64,000 nucleotides of DNA from Corynebacterium halotolerans YIM 70093 = DSM 44683 (GCF_000341345.1 NC_020302.1:2956075-3020074), one strand, 5' to 3'; numbered from the stretch's first letter, positions 1 to 9,112 are shown. Notes: generated by a model from the sequence alone, not told the origin. Numbers and translations are program-made.

Positions 1-77
1 GGTAACACCGTGCCCGGGCCCCCTGATCAGTCACCGTCACCACCGCCCCGTGTTTCCGGAGGCAGTGCATCCACAAA

Positions 78-105
78 TAATTAGGTAGACTGGTCTACCT
101 AATTA
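78..105. promoter_or_regulatory. Palindromic TetR-type operator
   Basis: Two perfect 13-base arms (TAATTAGGTAGAC at 78-90 and its reverse complement at 93-105) flank a 2-base centre. The site lies 17 bases before the TetR start codon, and AT-rich hexamers that could form a -10 element lie within it. A perfect dyad of this size directly before a TetR gene is typical of an autoregulatory operator. It would also control the exporter coupled to the regulator. The palindrome is seen; its role is inferred. Confidence 0.85.
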
Positions 106-121
106 CGGGGAGAGGTGGATC

Positions 122-688
122 ATGAGTACAACATCAGCACGGAATCGCCTGATGAAGACTGCGTCGCAGTTGTTCTATGCCAAGGGCATGACAGCGACCG
201 GGATCGACACCATCACCGCGAAAGCGGGTGTGGCGAAGATGAGCCTGTACAATAACTTCTCCTCGAAGGAGGACCTGATGCTGGCTTATATCAACGCCCG
301 ACATCAGGAGTGGCTGGAGCTCTACCGCTCCTGTGCGGACAACAACGCCCCTCCGGCCGACGGGGTCCTGGCGGTGTTCGACGCCTACATCGATCATGCG
401 GAGGTCTCCTCGCCGGACGGTTTCCGCGGGTGCGGGCTGCTCAATGCCGCGGCCGAGCTCCCTGCCGGGGCCGCGGGCCGCGAGGCGGTCCGCCGACACA
501 AGGCGGAAGTTCAGTCAATTCTGGCCAGCCACCTCGGTGAGATCACCTCGCGTGAGAGAGCGCAGGAGACCGCCGAACACCTGGCGCTCCTGTTGGAAGG
601 AGCGGTGAGTCTGGCCGGCCTGGACAGTCATCTCGGCCGACTGGAGCAGGCCAGGGACATCGCTCGCCGCATCATCGAGGCCCTGTGA
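122..688 (+). CDS. TetR/AcrR family transcriptional regulator
   Basis: A 188-residue protein with an N-terminal TetR helix-turn-helix (about residues 8-55), including the recognition-helix segment AGVAKMSLYNNFSSKEDL, followed by an all-helical ligand-binding half containing GCGLLNAAAELP. A GGGGAGAGG ribosome binding site sits before the ATG. The 28-base palindrome upstream suggests it represses itself and the EamA-family exporter that follows, whose ATG shares a base with this gene's TGA. The second TetR protein of the window (20543-21172) has the same HTH pattern, so the two belong to the same broad subfamily. The ligand cannot be read from the sequence. Confidence 0.93.
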   Translation: MSTTSARNRLMKTASQLFYAKGMTATGIDTITAKAGVAKMSLYNNFSSKEDLMLAYINARHQEWLELYRSCADNNAPPADGVLAVFDAYIDHAEVSSPDGFRGCGLLNAAAELPAGAAGREAVRRHKAEVQSILASHLGEITSRERAQETAEHLALLLEGAVSLAGLDSHLGRLEQARDIARRIIEAL

Positions 689-1653
689 TGCGGGACCGGC
701 TCCTGGGCATCGGGGCCATCACCATCACCTCGCTGCTGTGGGGGACGACGGGAACGGCCGCGACCTTCGCCCCCGAGGCCGGCCCCCTGGCCATCGGGGC
801 GGCCAGCCTCGGTATCGGGGGCCTGCTCCAGGCGGTGATAGCCGTGCTCGCGCTGCGCGCCGCCCGTACTTCCCTGCGCTCCCACCGACGGTTGATCATG
901 CTCGGCGCGCTGGCGATGGCGATCTACCCGCTGGCGTTCTACAGCTCGATGCACCACGCCGGTGTCGCAATCGGCTCCGTGGTCTCCCTGGCCTCTGCCC
1001 CACTGGCCTCCGGCATACTGGAGCGCATCATCGACCGACGCCGCTTGAGCGCGTGGTGGATGATCGCCGCGGGCCTGGGGATTCTCGGCAGCGTGTTGCT
1101 GTGCCTGTCGAAGATGAATGGTCCAGCGGCTGCCACCGTCCCCACCGCCGTGGGCATCGCCCTGGGACTCATCGCCGGGATCACCTACGCAACCTACTCC
1201 TGGGTGGTCCACCGGCTGATGACCCAGGGGATCAGCCGATCCGCGTCCATGGGTGCCGTCTTCGGCTGCGGCGGTCTGCTGCTCATGCCGGTTCTCCTGC
1301 TCACCGGCGCCCCACTGATCGCCTCGACCGAGGCGCTCCTGGTCGCCGGCTACATGGCCCTGCTGCCCATGTTCTTGGGCTACGTCCTGTTCGGTTTCGG
1401 GCTCACCCGCGTGTCCCCCAGCACCGCGACCACTGTCACCCTCACGGAACCGGCCGTCGCGACCATCCTCGCCGTGGTCATCGTCGGGGAGCAACTGGGT
1501 CTGCTCGGCTGGGTCGGCCTCGGAATCATCGCCGCCGTACTCCTCATCCTCGCGCTCGCCCCGACCAACTCCACCGGTCCCGCCGGCGCCGCCCCACCAC
1601 CCCACGGGTCAGAGCAGCCCACCACCTCCGCGCTCACACCACAGCACCGATAA
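688..1653 (+). CDS. EamA/DMT-family permease
   Basis: About 320 residues with around ten hydrophobic segments arranged as two repeated EamA halves (roughly residues 5-135 and 150-285), the layout of drug/metabolite transporters. Gly-rich helices at the start (TSLLWGTTGTAATFAPEAG) are typical of the family. The start ATG overlaps the TGA of the TetR gene by one base (TGATG); a GTG three bases earlier is an alternative. Coupling to a TetR repressor with a strong operator suggests inducible export of a small molecule. The last 30 or so residues are a Pro/Ala-rich cytoplasmic tail. Substrate unknown. Confidence 0.88.
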   Translation: MRDRLLGIGAITITSLLWGTTGTAATFAPEAGPLAIGAASLGIGGLLQAVIAVLALRAARTSLRSHRRLIMLGALAMAIYPLAFYSSMHHAGVAIGSVVSLASAPLASGILERIIDRRRLSAWWMIAAGLGILGSVLLCLSKMNGPAAATVPTAVGIALGLIAGITYATYSWVVHRLMTQGISRSASMGAVFGCGGLLLMPVLLLTGAPLIASTEALLVAGYMALLPMFLGYVLFGFGLTRVSPSTATTVTLTEPAVATILAVVIVGEQLGLLGWVGLGIIAAVLLILALAPTNSTGPAGAAPPPHGSEQPTTSALTPQHR

Positions 1654-1722
1654 CCTCGTCTCCACCTGCCACCTCAACGGTTATCCGGGATTGCTGGCCC
1701 CAGGTGCCCACAACGCTATTTC

Positions 1723-3483
1723 TCATCGGGATCCAGGAGCCGCATTCAAAGATCCACGGTTCGTCCGCGCCGACTCATCAGACCTCGTCTCCCGCAGCCG
1801 CGCGCCGTCGTAACGCAGCGTCGGCCCGGCGTGCATCGGGGCGCCCGCGACCGTGATATCGGCGACCCGGTGCCAGGACATCTCGACACCGTCGTGGCGG
1901 ACGTCGAGCACACTGTAGCCGTGGGCATCGAGCTCCACGTGGGAGATATGGGGGTTGTGCCGCAGCATGTGCGTCTCCGCGCCCCGTGAGACCGGGTTGT
2001 CCTCACTGAGGCGGAGCATGTCGTCGATATTCGACGCCGACACCGAGGTGCACACCAGTTCCGCGGCGACGATCCGTCCGGCGTGCTCGATGTGGCTGGC
2101 CCACTCCGAGTGGATGTCGCCGGTGAGAAACACCGTGCGCCCGTGCGGGTGCTGGTCGAGCAACTGGGACAGGAGGCGGGCGCGGTCGACGGCGTAGCCG
2201 TCCCACTGGTCGGCGTTGACCGGGGTGCCGGCGAGGTCCAGTCCCAGCAGCTCGATAACCGGATCCAGCACCATCTCCTCCAGGGCGAGCAGGTTGAGCG
2301 GGGCCATCATCACCGAGGTGCCGATGAGGTTCCAGCGGGCCGACGCCGTGGCCAGCCGGGCGGACAGCCAGGAGAACTGCTCCGAACCCATGATCGTGCG
2401 CTCCGTACTGGTGCGCCGGGCCGCGTGCAGCACGCCCGGGGCGCTGCGGTAGCTGCGCAGGTCCAGCATGTGCAGTTCGGCCAGCCGACCGAAGCGCAGG
2501 GTGCGGTAGATGCGGCCACCGCGGGAGGGAGAGGTTCCACGCACCGGCAGCCACTCCAGGTAGGCCTGCATCGCGGCGTCGCGGCGGGTACTCCAGTCAC
2601 CGTCGAGGTCGCCGTGGTTCTCGGCGCCGCCAGACCAGGCGTCGTTGGCGATCTCGTGGTCGTCCCAGGTCACCACCCAGGGAGCGGCGGCATGGGCGGC
2701 CTGCAGCTCGGCGTCGCGGCGGTAGTGGCCGTAGCGGGAGCGGTAGTCCGCGAGCGTCCGGATGCCCCAGGTGGGCACGTGCGGGCGGATAATACCGTGC
2801 TTTCCGGGGTACTCGCCGGAGGCGTACTCGTACAGGTAATCGCCCATGTGGACGACGACGTCGATCTCCCCGGCCACCGCCCGGCGCGCGATATCGGAGT
2901 AGGCGCCGAAGTAGCCGGACTCGTAGTTCGCGCACGAGCACACGGCCAGCCGGAGGGCGTCCGGCTCGGCGTCGTCGGCCGGGGCGGTGCGGGTGCGGCC
3001 GGTGCGCGAGACGTGGCCGGCGTGCCCGCCATCGAGGACGGTGAAGCGGAAGAAGTAGACAGTGCCCGGTTCGAGGCCGAAGGGGTCGACGTGGACGGTG
3101 TGGTCTTCTGCGGCGGTGGCGGTGACCGTGCCGGAGCGGACGGTCGTCGCAAAGTTCTCGGTGGTGGCGACCTCCCAGCCGACGCGTACGGCCGGGCCGA
3201 GACCGGATCCGAGCACCGCCGCGGGATCGGGGGTCACGCGCGTCCACAGGATCACCGAGGTCGGCAGCGGATCACCCGAGGCCACACCGTGCATGAACAC
3301 CCCGTGCTCGCCGGGGGCGGGTTCGTGCAGTCCGACCGGCTCGGCGTCGGCGAGCACCTGGTGGTTCGAGGCGTGCACGCGATTGATCGAGCTGGGGATG
3401 GTGGCCGTGGCCCCCAGCGCGAGTATGCCGCGCAGCAGGCCCCGGCGGCTGAGCCCGCGCTTGCCGTCCTGTGTCACGGCCAC
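1723..3483 (-). CDS. phoD: PhoD-family alkaline phosphatase, Tat-exported
   Basis: 586 residues if translation starts at the GTG at 3483, preceded by GGGGGTG; longer in-frame starts exist up to 3555 but would place odd sequence before the signal. The N-terminus carries a twin-arginine signal (SRRGLLRG, RR at about 13-14, then a hydrophobic stretch). The mature part shows PhoD landmarks: HGVASGDPLPTSVILWTR, GDYLYEYASGEYPGKH, and WDDHEIANDAW, which holds metal ligands of the Fe/Ca site. The family hydrolyses phosphomonoesters or diesters outside the membrane. The gene stands alone on the minus strand, divergent from a HAD phosphatase. PhoD is often phosphate-starvation induced, but no PhoR box was identified here. 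Confidence 0.92.
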   Translation of the reverse strand: MAVTQDGKRGLSRRGLLRGILALGATATIPSSINRVHASNHQVLADAEPVGLHEPAPGEHGVFMHGVASGDPLPTSVILWTRVTPDPAAVLGSGLGPAVRVGWEVATTENFATTVRSGTVTATAAEDHTVHVDPFGLEPGTVYFFRFTVLDGGHAGHVSRTGRTRTAPADDAEPDALRLAVCSCANYESGYFGAYSDIARRAVAGEIDVVVHMGDYLYEYASGEYPGKHGIIRPHVPTWGIRTLADYRSRYGHYRRDAELQAAHAAAPWVVTWDDHEIANDAWSGGAENHGDLDGDWSTRRDAAMQAYLEWLPVRGTSPSRGGRIYRTLRFGRLAELHMLDLRSYRSAPGVLHAARRTSTERTIMGSEQFSWLSARLATASARWNLIGTSVMMAPLNLLALEEMVLDPVIELLGLDLAGTPVNADQWDGYAVDRARLLSQLLDQHPHGRTVFLTGDIHSEWASHIEHAGRIVAAELVCTSVSASNIDDMLRLSEDNPVSRGAETHMLRHNPHISHVELDAHGYSVLDVRHDGVEMSWHRVADITVAGAPMHAGPTLRYDGARLRETRSDESARTNRGSLNAAPGSR

Positions 3484-3572
3484 ATTGTCACCCCCGGCCG
3501 GTGCCCTCCGCAGGGCGGGGCGCAAGATTTCACGCGGGTGTAACGGTCCGGTCACCTCGGGGTGAATCTAGA

Positions 3573-4283
3573 ATGACCGGCATGTCACGTCCGCTGGCTC
3601 CGCACCACGCGCACGCCGTCCTGTTCGACCTGGACGGCACGCTCGTCGACCACGCGGCCGCCGCCCGCGCGGGGGTCGACCAGTGGTGCGTCGAACTCGG
3701 TCTGCCGGCCGGCCAGTGGAACCGGTGGCGGAAGATCGAGCGCCGGTGGTTCACCCGCTTCGAGCGCCGGCAGATATCCCACCTCGGCCAGCGCGTGGAA
3801 CGGGCCCGGGAGTTCCTCGGCCGGCCCGATCTCAGCGAGGAGGAGGCGCTGCGGCTGTATGAGCGTTACCTGGCGGTCTACCGCGCCAACTGGCGCGCTT
3901 ACGACGATGCCCGGCCAGCGCTGGAGTCCGCATTGGTCAGCGGCGCGACGGTCGGGGTGCTGACCAACGGCGCGCTGTCGATGCAGACCGCCAAGCTCGA
4001 GCGCACGGGCCTGCTTCTCGACGGCGTCGTGGTCCTGGCCGCCACCGACCTCGCGGCGGCGAAACCCCAGCCCGAGGCCTACGCCACGGCGCTGGCACGG
4101 CTGGGGGCCGAGGCGGCCGGCTCCGTGCTGATCGGCGACGACTGGATCAATGACGTCGTCGGGGCCCGCCGGGCCGGCATGCGGGGCATGTACCTGGTGC
4201 GCGAGGGCCTGCGCCGGGACCGGCGCGCCCCGGTCGATGAGCCGGTGATCGCCTCACTGGCCGAGCTGGAGTGGGCGCGCTGA
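3573..4283 (+). CDS. HAD-superfamily hydrolase
   Basis: 236 residues from the ATG at 3573; upstream in-frame codons exist but overlap the divergent phoD leader. All four HAD motifs are visible: FDLDGT near residue 18 (nucleophile Asp19 and acid Asp21), GVLTNG, a Lys in AAKPQPEAY, and IGDDWINDVVGARRAGM. The cap lies between motifs I and II (subclass IA, resembling YjjG- or phosphoglycolate-phosphatase-like enzymes). It is probably a cytoplasmic phosphatase for a small phosphorylated metabolite. The substrate cannot be assigned. Confidence 0.9.
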   Translation: MTGMSRPLAPHHAHAVLFDLDGTLVDHAAAARAGVDQWCVELGLPAGQWNRWRKIERRWFTRFERRQISHLGQRVERAREFLGRPDLSEEEALRLYERYLAVYRANWRAYDDARPALESALVSGATVGVLTNGALSMQTAKLERTGLLLDGVVVLAATDLAAAKPQPEAYATALARLGAEAAGSVLIGDDWINDVVGARRAGMRGMYLVREGLRRDRRAPVDEPVIASLAELEWAR

Positions 4284-4323
4284 GCGTCTGCTCCCGTGGG
4301 GCCGCCTGGTTCCGGCGGGGAGG

Positions 4324-4806
4324 TCAGCTGACCAGAATCTGGGTGCAGGCCTCCTTGAGCTTGCCGTTGGCCCACCGCATTTGGCGGAGGTTGTCGGGGT
4401 GGCACCGTTTGGTGCAGTCGAGCAGCTCCCGGTTCTTGATGCCCTGGGCCGCCTGCCCCAGCATCTCCCAGTCGACGGAGACCCCCGCGGCCATCGTGTA
4501 GACTTCCCGCAGGTCAATCAGCATCGACAGTTCGGGTTCGCTGCGACGCCCGATGAGTTCGCTGCCCCGCTCGCGCAGCTTCTCCGCCCACCCGGGCTCG
4601 CCCTCGGGCTCGGGATCGAGATCCAGGCCGAAGTCCCGGCCGATCTCGGCGATCTCGCGCACGTGGTGCTGGGACCACCCGGCCAGGTCGCGGGCGAGAT
4701 GGTAGATCTCGTGGTCGACCTTGTGTCGTTCGGAGACGTGCAGCAGTTTCTGCGCCAGGTCGTTCTCGGACCGGTGCAGCTCCCGCAGGATCAGGTCGAT
4801 CTTCAT
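4324..4806 (-). CDS. Uncharacterised protein coupled to molybdopterin oxidoreductase
   Basis: A 160-residue, largely helical, soluble protein. Its ATG overlaps the TGA of the upstream molybdopterin oxidoreductase gene (ATGA at 4803-4806), so the two are probably translationally coupled and may work together. Potential metal ligands include H28, H32, E33 and H36, the pair H47-H48, and a C-x3-C-H motif (C131, C135, H136). The charged helices suggest a four-helix bundle or ferritin-like fold, but I do not recognise the family with certainty. It might be an electron-transfer partner, chaperone or maturation factor of the oxidoreductase; this is inferred from gene coupling only. Confidence 0.75.
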   Translation of the reverse strand: MKIDLILRELHRSENDLAQKLLHVSERHKVDHEIYHLARDLAGWSQHHVREIAEIGRDFGLDLDPEPEGEPGWAEKLRERGSELIGRRSEPELSMLIDLREVYTMAAGVSVDWEMLGQAAQGIKNRELLDCTKRCHPDNLRQMRWANGKLKEACTQILVS

Positions 4807-7268
4807 CGGGTCTCTCCCCTCGTCGCCGGGTCAATGTCCTCGTCCGCCACCGCCGAGGCGTCCCCGGCGGTGCCGGCCCCGACGTCCACGAGTGGCGCGG
4901 AAGCCGTGTTGGTCGGGGCCGGTGCGGCTCCCGTTCCACCGCTGATCCGCTCAATCCGGGCGGCGGCCGTCTTGAAGATGGGCTGCTTGGACACCGGATC
5001 CCAGTCCGTGATGGTCAGTTCGTTGGCGGCCCGGCCCGACCCGTCGGGTTGGTGCCCGGCGTCGGTGTCCCAGTACCCGTAGTGGAACGGCAGGAACAGG
5101 ACACCGTCACGGATGCCGGTGATCCGCACCCGCGCCTCCACGCTGCCGCGGGGAGTGCTCACCCGGGCGAGGTCCCCCTCCGAGGCCCCGATCCGGTCGG
5201 CATCGCCGGCGGAGACCTCGACCCAGACCTCGGGCGCCGCCTTCTGCAGCTGTGGGGCCCGGGCGGTCTTCGTCCGGGTGTGGAAGTGGTAGAGGGTCCG
5301 CCCGGTGATCAGCTGCAGGGGGTGATCGGTGCCCGGTGTCTCGTGGGGCGGCATGTACCCGGCGGCCTTCAGGATCGCCTTGCCCGAGGGATTCATGGAC
5401 CGGTACTCGTCCGGCTCCAGCGGGGCGCCCGTGATCATGTCCTTGCCGTAGCTCTCGCAGTAGTCCGGGGCGGCCCAGAACCGCCCGTTCTCGTAGATGC
5501 GCTCGGCGCCGTCGGGGTGCTCCTCGTTGCACGGCCACTGGATGCCGGACTCCCCGCGCAACTTGTCGTAGCTCAGGCCGGTGTAGTCGCACGGTCGGCC
5601 CCGGGTGCACTCCTTCCACGCCTCGAACGCCGACTCCGGGTCGTGCCACTTCACCAGTGGCTCCCCGTCCTTGTCCCGCAGGTCCAGCCGGCGCGCGTAG
5701 TCGAGGAAGATGTCCAGGTCAGGCTTGGCCTCCCCCGGGGGTTCCACGGCCTTCTCGGACAGGTGCACGGTGCGGTCCACGTTGGTGAAGGTGCCGGTCT
5801 TCTCCCCCCACGTGGCCGCCGGCAGCACCACGTCCGCCAGCTGGGCGGTCTCGGAGAGGAAGATGTCCTGCACCACGAGGAACAACCGTTCCTGTTCGAG
5901 GATGGACCGGATGCGGCGCAGCTCCGGCAGGGACACGGCCGGGTTGGTCGCGCTCACCCAGAGCATGCGGATCGAGCCGTCCTCCACGTAGCGCATCATC
6001 TGCATCACGTGCGTGGGCGGGGAGTAGTGGGGAATGCTCATCGGATCCACGTTCCACACCCGGGCCAGGTCCGCGATGTGGGCGTCATTGGCCCAGTTGC
6101 GGAAGCCGGGCAGATCCCCGTCCCCGCCGCATTCGCGGGTGTTCTGGGCGGTGGGTTGGCCGTTCATCTGCAGGATGCCGCAGCCGGGCTTGCCGAGCAT
6201 GCCGCGGATGAGGTTGATGTTGTTGACCTGAACGGAGGCGGCCGTCGCCTGGTTGGACTGGTAGAAGCCCTGCAGCACGGTGGACAGCAGCCGTTCGGCG
6301 GTGCCCAGGATGCGCGCGGCCTCGCGGATCTGCTCGGCGGGGACGTCGCAGATCTGCGCGACCGTCTCCGGACTGTATTCCTTCACCCGTTTCACCAGCT
6401 CGTCGAAGCCGACGGTGTGGGCGTCGATGTAGTCGTGATCGACCCAGTCGTGGGCGATGATCTCGTGCAGCAGTGCGTTCATCAACGCGACGTTGGTGCC
6501 CGGGCGCGGGGCCAGATGCACTGTGGCGTGCTGGGCCACCTTGGTGGGGCGCGGGTCCACGCAGATGATCTTCGGGGGGTTCGGGCCGGCGAGCCGGTCG
6601 AGGACCCGCATCCACAGCACCGACTGCGTCTCGGCCATGTTGTGGCCGTACAGGGCGATGACGTCGGCGTGGTCGATGTCGGTGTAGGAACCCGGCTGGC
6701 CGTCCGAGCCGAAGGACTCCTTCAGCGCCGCCGCGGCCGTCGCCGTGCACAGCCGGGTGTTCCCGTCGACGTGGTTGGTGCCCAGGCCCCCGTGGGCGAT
6801 GATGCCGAGGGTGTAGTACTCCTCGGCGAAGAGCTGACCGGTGGTGTAGAAACCGAGGGCGCTGGGCCCCTGTTCCTCCAGCAGCTCGCGGGTGCGCGTG
6901 ACGATCCGGTCCATGGCGGTGTCCCAGTCCGTCTCGACCAGCTCCCCGTTCTGCCGGATGAGCGGCCGTGTCAGCCGGTCCGGGGAGGAGTTGGCCTGCC
7001 ACCCGTACAGGTCCTTCACCCCGAGCCGGCCGTGATTGACGCGGTCCCCGGCGCGGCCGCGGACCCCGACGATCCGGTCGTCCCTGACGCCGACGTCGAG
7101 GGCGTCACCGTTGGAATGGAGGATGGAGGCGGTCTGCACCCAGCGGTCCACGTCCCCGGGCGAGAGCCCCTCCTCCAGATGGGAGTCGACCCGCACGGGC
7201 CATGACTCCCCCGCAGCGTACGGGGTGCGGGTACCCCATGGTTCGGCAATCCTGTCCCTGCTCGTCAT
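4803..7268 (-). CDS. Molybdopterin oxidoreductase lacking the N-terminal Fe-S cysteines
   Basis: 821 residues from the ATG at 7268, chosen because GAAGGGGA lies just upstream. The protein has the layout of DMSO-reductase-superfamily enzymes related to assimilatory nitrate reductase and formate dehydrogenase: an N-terminal domain, GRAGDRVNHGRLG, a putative Mo ligand Cys174 in NTRLCTATAAAA, NGQPTAQNTREC, SATNPAVSLPEL, and a C-terminal molybdopterin-dinucleotide-binding domain (GRTLYHFHTRTKT onward). Where most relatives have C-x2-C-x3-C for a [4Fe-4S] cluster, this one has Ser48, His51 and Asp55, and Gly83 where a fourth Cys is expected. No Tat signal is seen, so it is probably cytoplasmic. Physiological substrate unknown. 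Confidence 0.9.
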   Translation of the reverse strand: MTSRDRIAEPWGTRTPYAAGESWPVRVDSHLEEGLSPGDVDRWVQTASILHSNGDALDVGVRDDRIVGVRGRAGDRVNHGRLGVKDLYGWQANSSPDRLTRPLIRQNGELVETDWDTAMDRIVTRTRELLEEQGPSALGFYTTGQLFAEEYYTLGIIAHGGLGTNHVDGNTRLCTATAAAALKESFGSDGQPGSYTDIDHADVIALYGHNMAETQSVLWMRVLDRLAGPNPPKIICVDPRPTKVAQHATVHLAPRPGTNVALMNALLHEIIAHDWVDHDYIDAHTVGFDELVKRVKEYSPETVAQICDVPAEQIREAARILGTAERLLSTVLQGFYQSNQATAASVQVNNINLIRGMLGKPGCGILQMNGQPTAQNTRECGGDGDLPGFRNWANDAHIADLARVWNVDPMSIPHYSPPTHVMQMMRYVEDGSIRMLWVSATNPAVSLPELRRIRSILEQERLFLVVQDIFLSETAQLADVVLPAATWGEKTGTFTNVDRTVHLSEKAVEPPGEAKPDLDIFLDYARRLDLRDKDGEPLVKWHDPESAFEAWKECTRGRPCDYTGLSYDKLRGESGIQWPCNEEHPDGAERIYENGRFWAAPDYCESYGKDMITGAPLEPDEYRSMNPSGKAILKAAGYMPPHETPGTDHPLQLITGRTLYHFHTRTKTARAPQLQKAAPEVWVEVSAGDADRIGASEGDLARVSTPRGSVEARVRITGIRDGVLFLPFHYGYWDTDAGHQPDGSGRAANELTITDWDPVSKQPIFKTAAARIERISGGTGAAPAPTNTASAPLVDVGAGTAGDASAVADEDIDPATRGETR

Positions 7269-7438
7269 CGAGTCCCCTTCGGTCGTCGATCCGGAAGACA
7301 TCCGGGTCTGGCTGGTCTGGGCGCGCCATCCGCGTCCGGGTGTGGCCGATATTACATACGGCCGCCCTCCGGCGTCACGGGCCCGGCGGCCCAGGCGCTG
7401 GTGGGGACGGGGGTCGGACAGGTGCCGGACATGCCGGA

Positions 7439-7469
7439 GGCCCGGATGGACAGCTCGTCCACCCGGGCC
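7439..7469 (-). terminator. Hairpin between msrA and the oxidoreductase gene
   Basis: A 13-base stem (GGCCCGGATGGAC against GTCCACCCGGGCC, one mismatch) with a 5-base loop lies just downstream of msrA on the minus strand. No U-tract follows, so termination efficiency is uncertain. It probably separates msrA from the molybdopterin gene. Confidence 0.5.
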
Positions 7470-7509
7470 CCTCGGTCCTCCGGAGACAGGTCCGGGAAGG
7501 TTCCGCCTG

Positions 7510-8181
7510 TCAGGCCGGCAGGCTGCAGGCCACACCCGTGGAGTGGTGCGGGCAGTAGCCGTTGGGCACCTTGTGCAGGTACTGCTGGTGCTCGTCCTCG
7601 GCGAGGTAGTACTCGCCGGAGTCGGTCTCCGCCAGCGTCTTGACCTCGGTGGTCACCTCACCGAAGCCGTGCCCCTTCAGCTGCTCGGCGTAGTGGTCGA
7701 CGATGCGCTGGATCTCGGCCTTCTCGGCCTCGGCGTCATCACCGGTAGTGTAGAACGCCGAGCGGTACTGGGTGCCCACATCGTTGCCCTGGCGGAAGCC
7801 CTGGGTCGGGTCGTGAGCCTCGAGGGCGGCGACGATGATCTCCCGCAGAGAGATGCGCTCGGGGTCGTAGACGACCTCGACGACCTCGGCGTGGTTGGTC
7901 CGCCCGGAGCAGACCTCCCGGTACGTGGGGTTGAGGGTGACGCCCCCGGCGTAACCGGCCGAGGTGGACTCCACACCGTCCATCTCCCAGTACATCCGCT
8001 CGACACCCCAGAAACAGCCGATGCCGACGATCACGGACTTCTGGCCGTCCTTCCAGGGGCCGGTGATCGGGGTGCCCAGCACTGCATGCGGGGCGGGGTC
8101 GGGCAGCACCGGATGGCGGCCGCCCTTCAGTGCGTCCTCGGGGGCGACGAGTTCGGGGGTGCGCATGAACATCCAGGACAT
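7510..8181 (-). CDS. msrA: Peptide-methionine (S)-S-oxide reductase MsrA
   Basis: 223 residues from the ATG at 8181, which is preceded by GGAGCAGG. The catalytic motif GCFWGVERMYWEMDGV contains the nucleophilic Cys. Family signatures YAGG, NHAEVVEVVYDP and YRSAFYTT follow, and a Cys in the C-terminal tail (GVACSLPA) can act as resolving cysteine. The roughly 45-residue N-terminal extension before the core is common in actinobacterial and E. coli MsrA. The enzyme repairs oxidised methionine in proteins using thioredoxin. It is divergent from sodA, so the shared intergenic region may coordinate oxidative-stress defence. Confidence 0.96.
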   Translation of the reverse strand: MSWMFMRTPELVAPEDALKGGRHPVLPDPAPHAVLGTPITGPWKDGQKSVIVGIGCFWGVERMYWEMDGVESTSAGYAGGVTLNPTYREVCSGRTNHAEVVEVVYDPERISLREIIVAALEAHDPTQGFRQGNDVGTQYRSAFYTTGDDAEAEKAEIQRIVDHYAEQLKGHGFGEVTTEVKTLAETDSGEYYLAEDEHQQYLHKVPNGYCPHHSTGVACSLPA

Positions 8182-8365
8182 TTCCTGCTCCGTTCCATCA
8201 AAATCGCTACTGTGGGGTCCAGGCGGCGTTGGAGGCCGTGGGCCCGACTTTCTGGGTCCCACTGTACTCGCGTCGCACCGTGGGCCCGGTCGTTGCGACC
8301 GGCACCTACACAAACGCATACGTGCCCGCCGATCTTCCAACTGATCGAATTCGGAAACAAATCCG

Positions 8366-8393
8366 TTGCCGAACGCAAATTCGCACCTATAAT
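8366..8393 (+). promoter_or_regulatory. SigA-type promoter of sodA
   Basis: TTGCCG at 8366-8371 and a perfect TATAAT at 8388-8393 are separated by 16 bases, 57 bases before the sodA ATG. The match to the primary sigma consensus is good, consistent with strong constitutive expression. Confidence 0.75.
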
Positions 8394-8449
8394 CGGCGAT
8401 ACTGCGGTTTCCTTTTATGGGGCCGCGACACCGACGAAAGGATCTGAAC

Positions 8450-9055
8450 ATGGCTGTCTACGAACTTCCCGAGCTCGATTACGCCTACGACGCTCTCGAG
8501 CCGCACATCTCCGCCGAGATCATGGAGCTGCACCACTCCAAGCACCATGCCACCTACGTCGCCGGCGCCAACGCCGCGCTCGAGGGCCTGGAGGCCGAGC
8601 GCAACGGTGACGCCAACCCGGACAAGATCCGCGCCCTGTCCAAGAACCTGGCGTTCAACCTGGGTGGCCACACCAACCACTCCATCTTCTGGAAGAACCT
8701 GTCCCCGAACGGTGGTGGCGAGCCGACCGGTGAGCTGGCCGAGGCCATCAACCGCGACTTCGGTTCCTTCGAGAAGTTCAAGGCGCACTTCTCCGCCGCC
8801 GCCACCGGCCTGCAGGGCTCCGGCTGGGCCGTGCTCGGCTGGGACCACATCGCCGGCCGCCTGGTCATCGAGCAGCTGACCGACCAGCAGGGCAACGTCT
8901 CCATCGACCTGACCCCGCTGCTGATGCTGGACATGTGGGAGCACGCCTTCTACCTGCAGTACAAGAACGTCAAGGCCGACTACGTCAAGGCCGTCTGGAA
9001 CGTCTTCAACTGGGAGGACGTCGCCGCGCGTTACGCCGCCGCCTCCGCACACTAG
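8450..9055 (+). CDS. sodA: Superoxide dismutase (Mn/Fe type)
   Basis: 201 residues from the ATG at 8450, preceded by GAAAGGA; an earlier in-frame ATG at 8417 would add 11 residues not typical of the family. Metal ligands are visible: His28 in [12 protein letters not shown], the His of TNHSIFW, and Asp and His in [13 protein letters not shown]. The metal-specificity region [13 protein letters not shown] and the DQQGN segment resemble Mn-dependent enzymes, as in C. glutamicum. It dismutates superoxide in the cytoplasm. Codon use looks strongly biased to C-ending codons, as expected for a highly expressed gene. Confidence 0.97.
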   Translation: MAVYELPELDYAYDALEPHISAEIMELHHSKHHATYVAGANAALEGLEAERNGDANPDKIRALSKNLAFNLGGHTNHSIFWKNLSPNGGGEPTGELAEAINRDFGSFEKFKAHFSAAATGLQGSGWAVLGWDHIAGRLVIEQLTDQQGNVSIDLTPLLMLDMWEHAFYLQYKNVKADYVKAVWNVFNWEDVAARYAAASAH

Positions 9056-9085
9056 GACTGCAGCGGGCCCGGCCCGCACGCATCA

Positions 9086-9112
9086 CGCCCGTCCCACCAG
9101 GGGCGGGCGTTT
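9086..9112 (+). terminator. Rho-independent terminator of sodA
   Basis: CGCCCGTCCC and GGGGCGGGCG form a 10-base stem with one wobble pair and a 4-base loop, followed by TTT. It lies 30 bases after the sodA stop. Confidence 0.8.

Noticed and set aside
5049..7205. A 718-codon plus-strand frame opposite the molybdopterin oxidoreductase
   Set aside because: Low-complexity translation without motifs; an effect of codon-position GC bias on the antisense strand.
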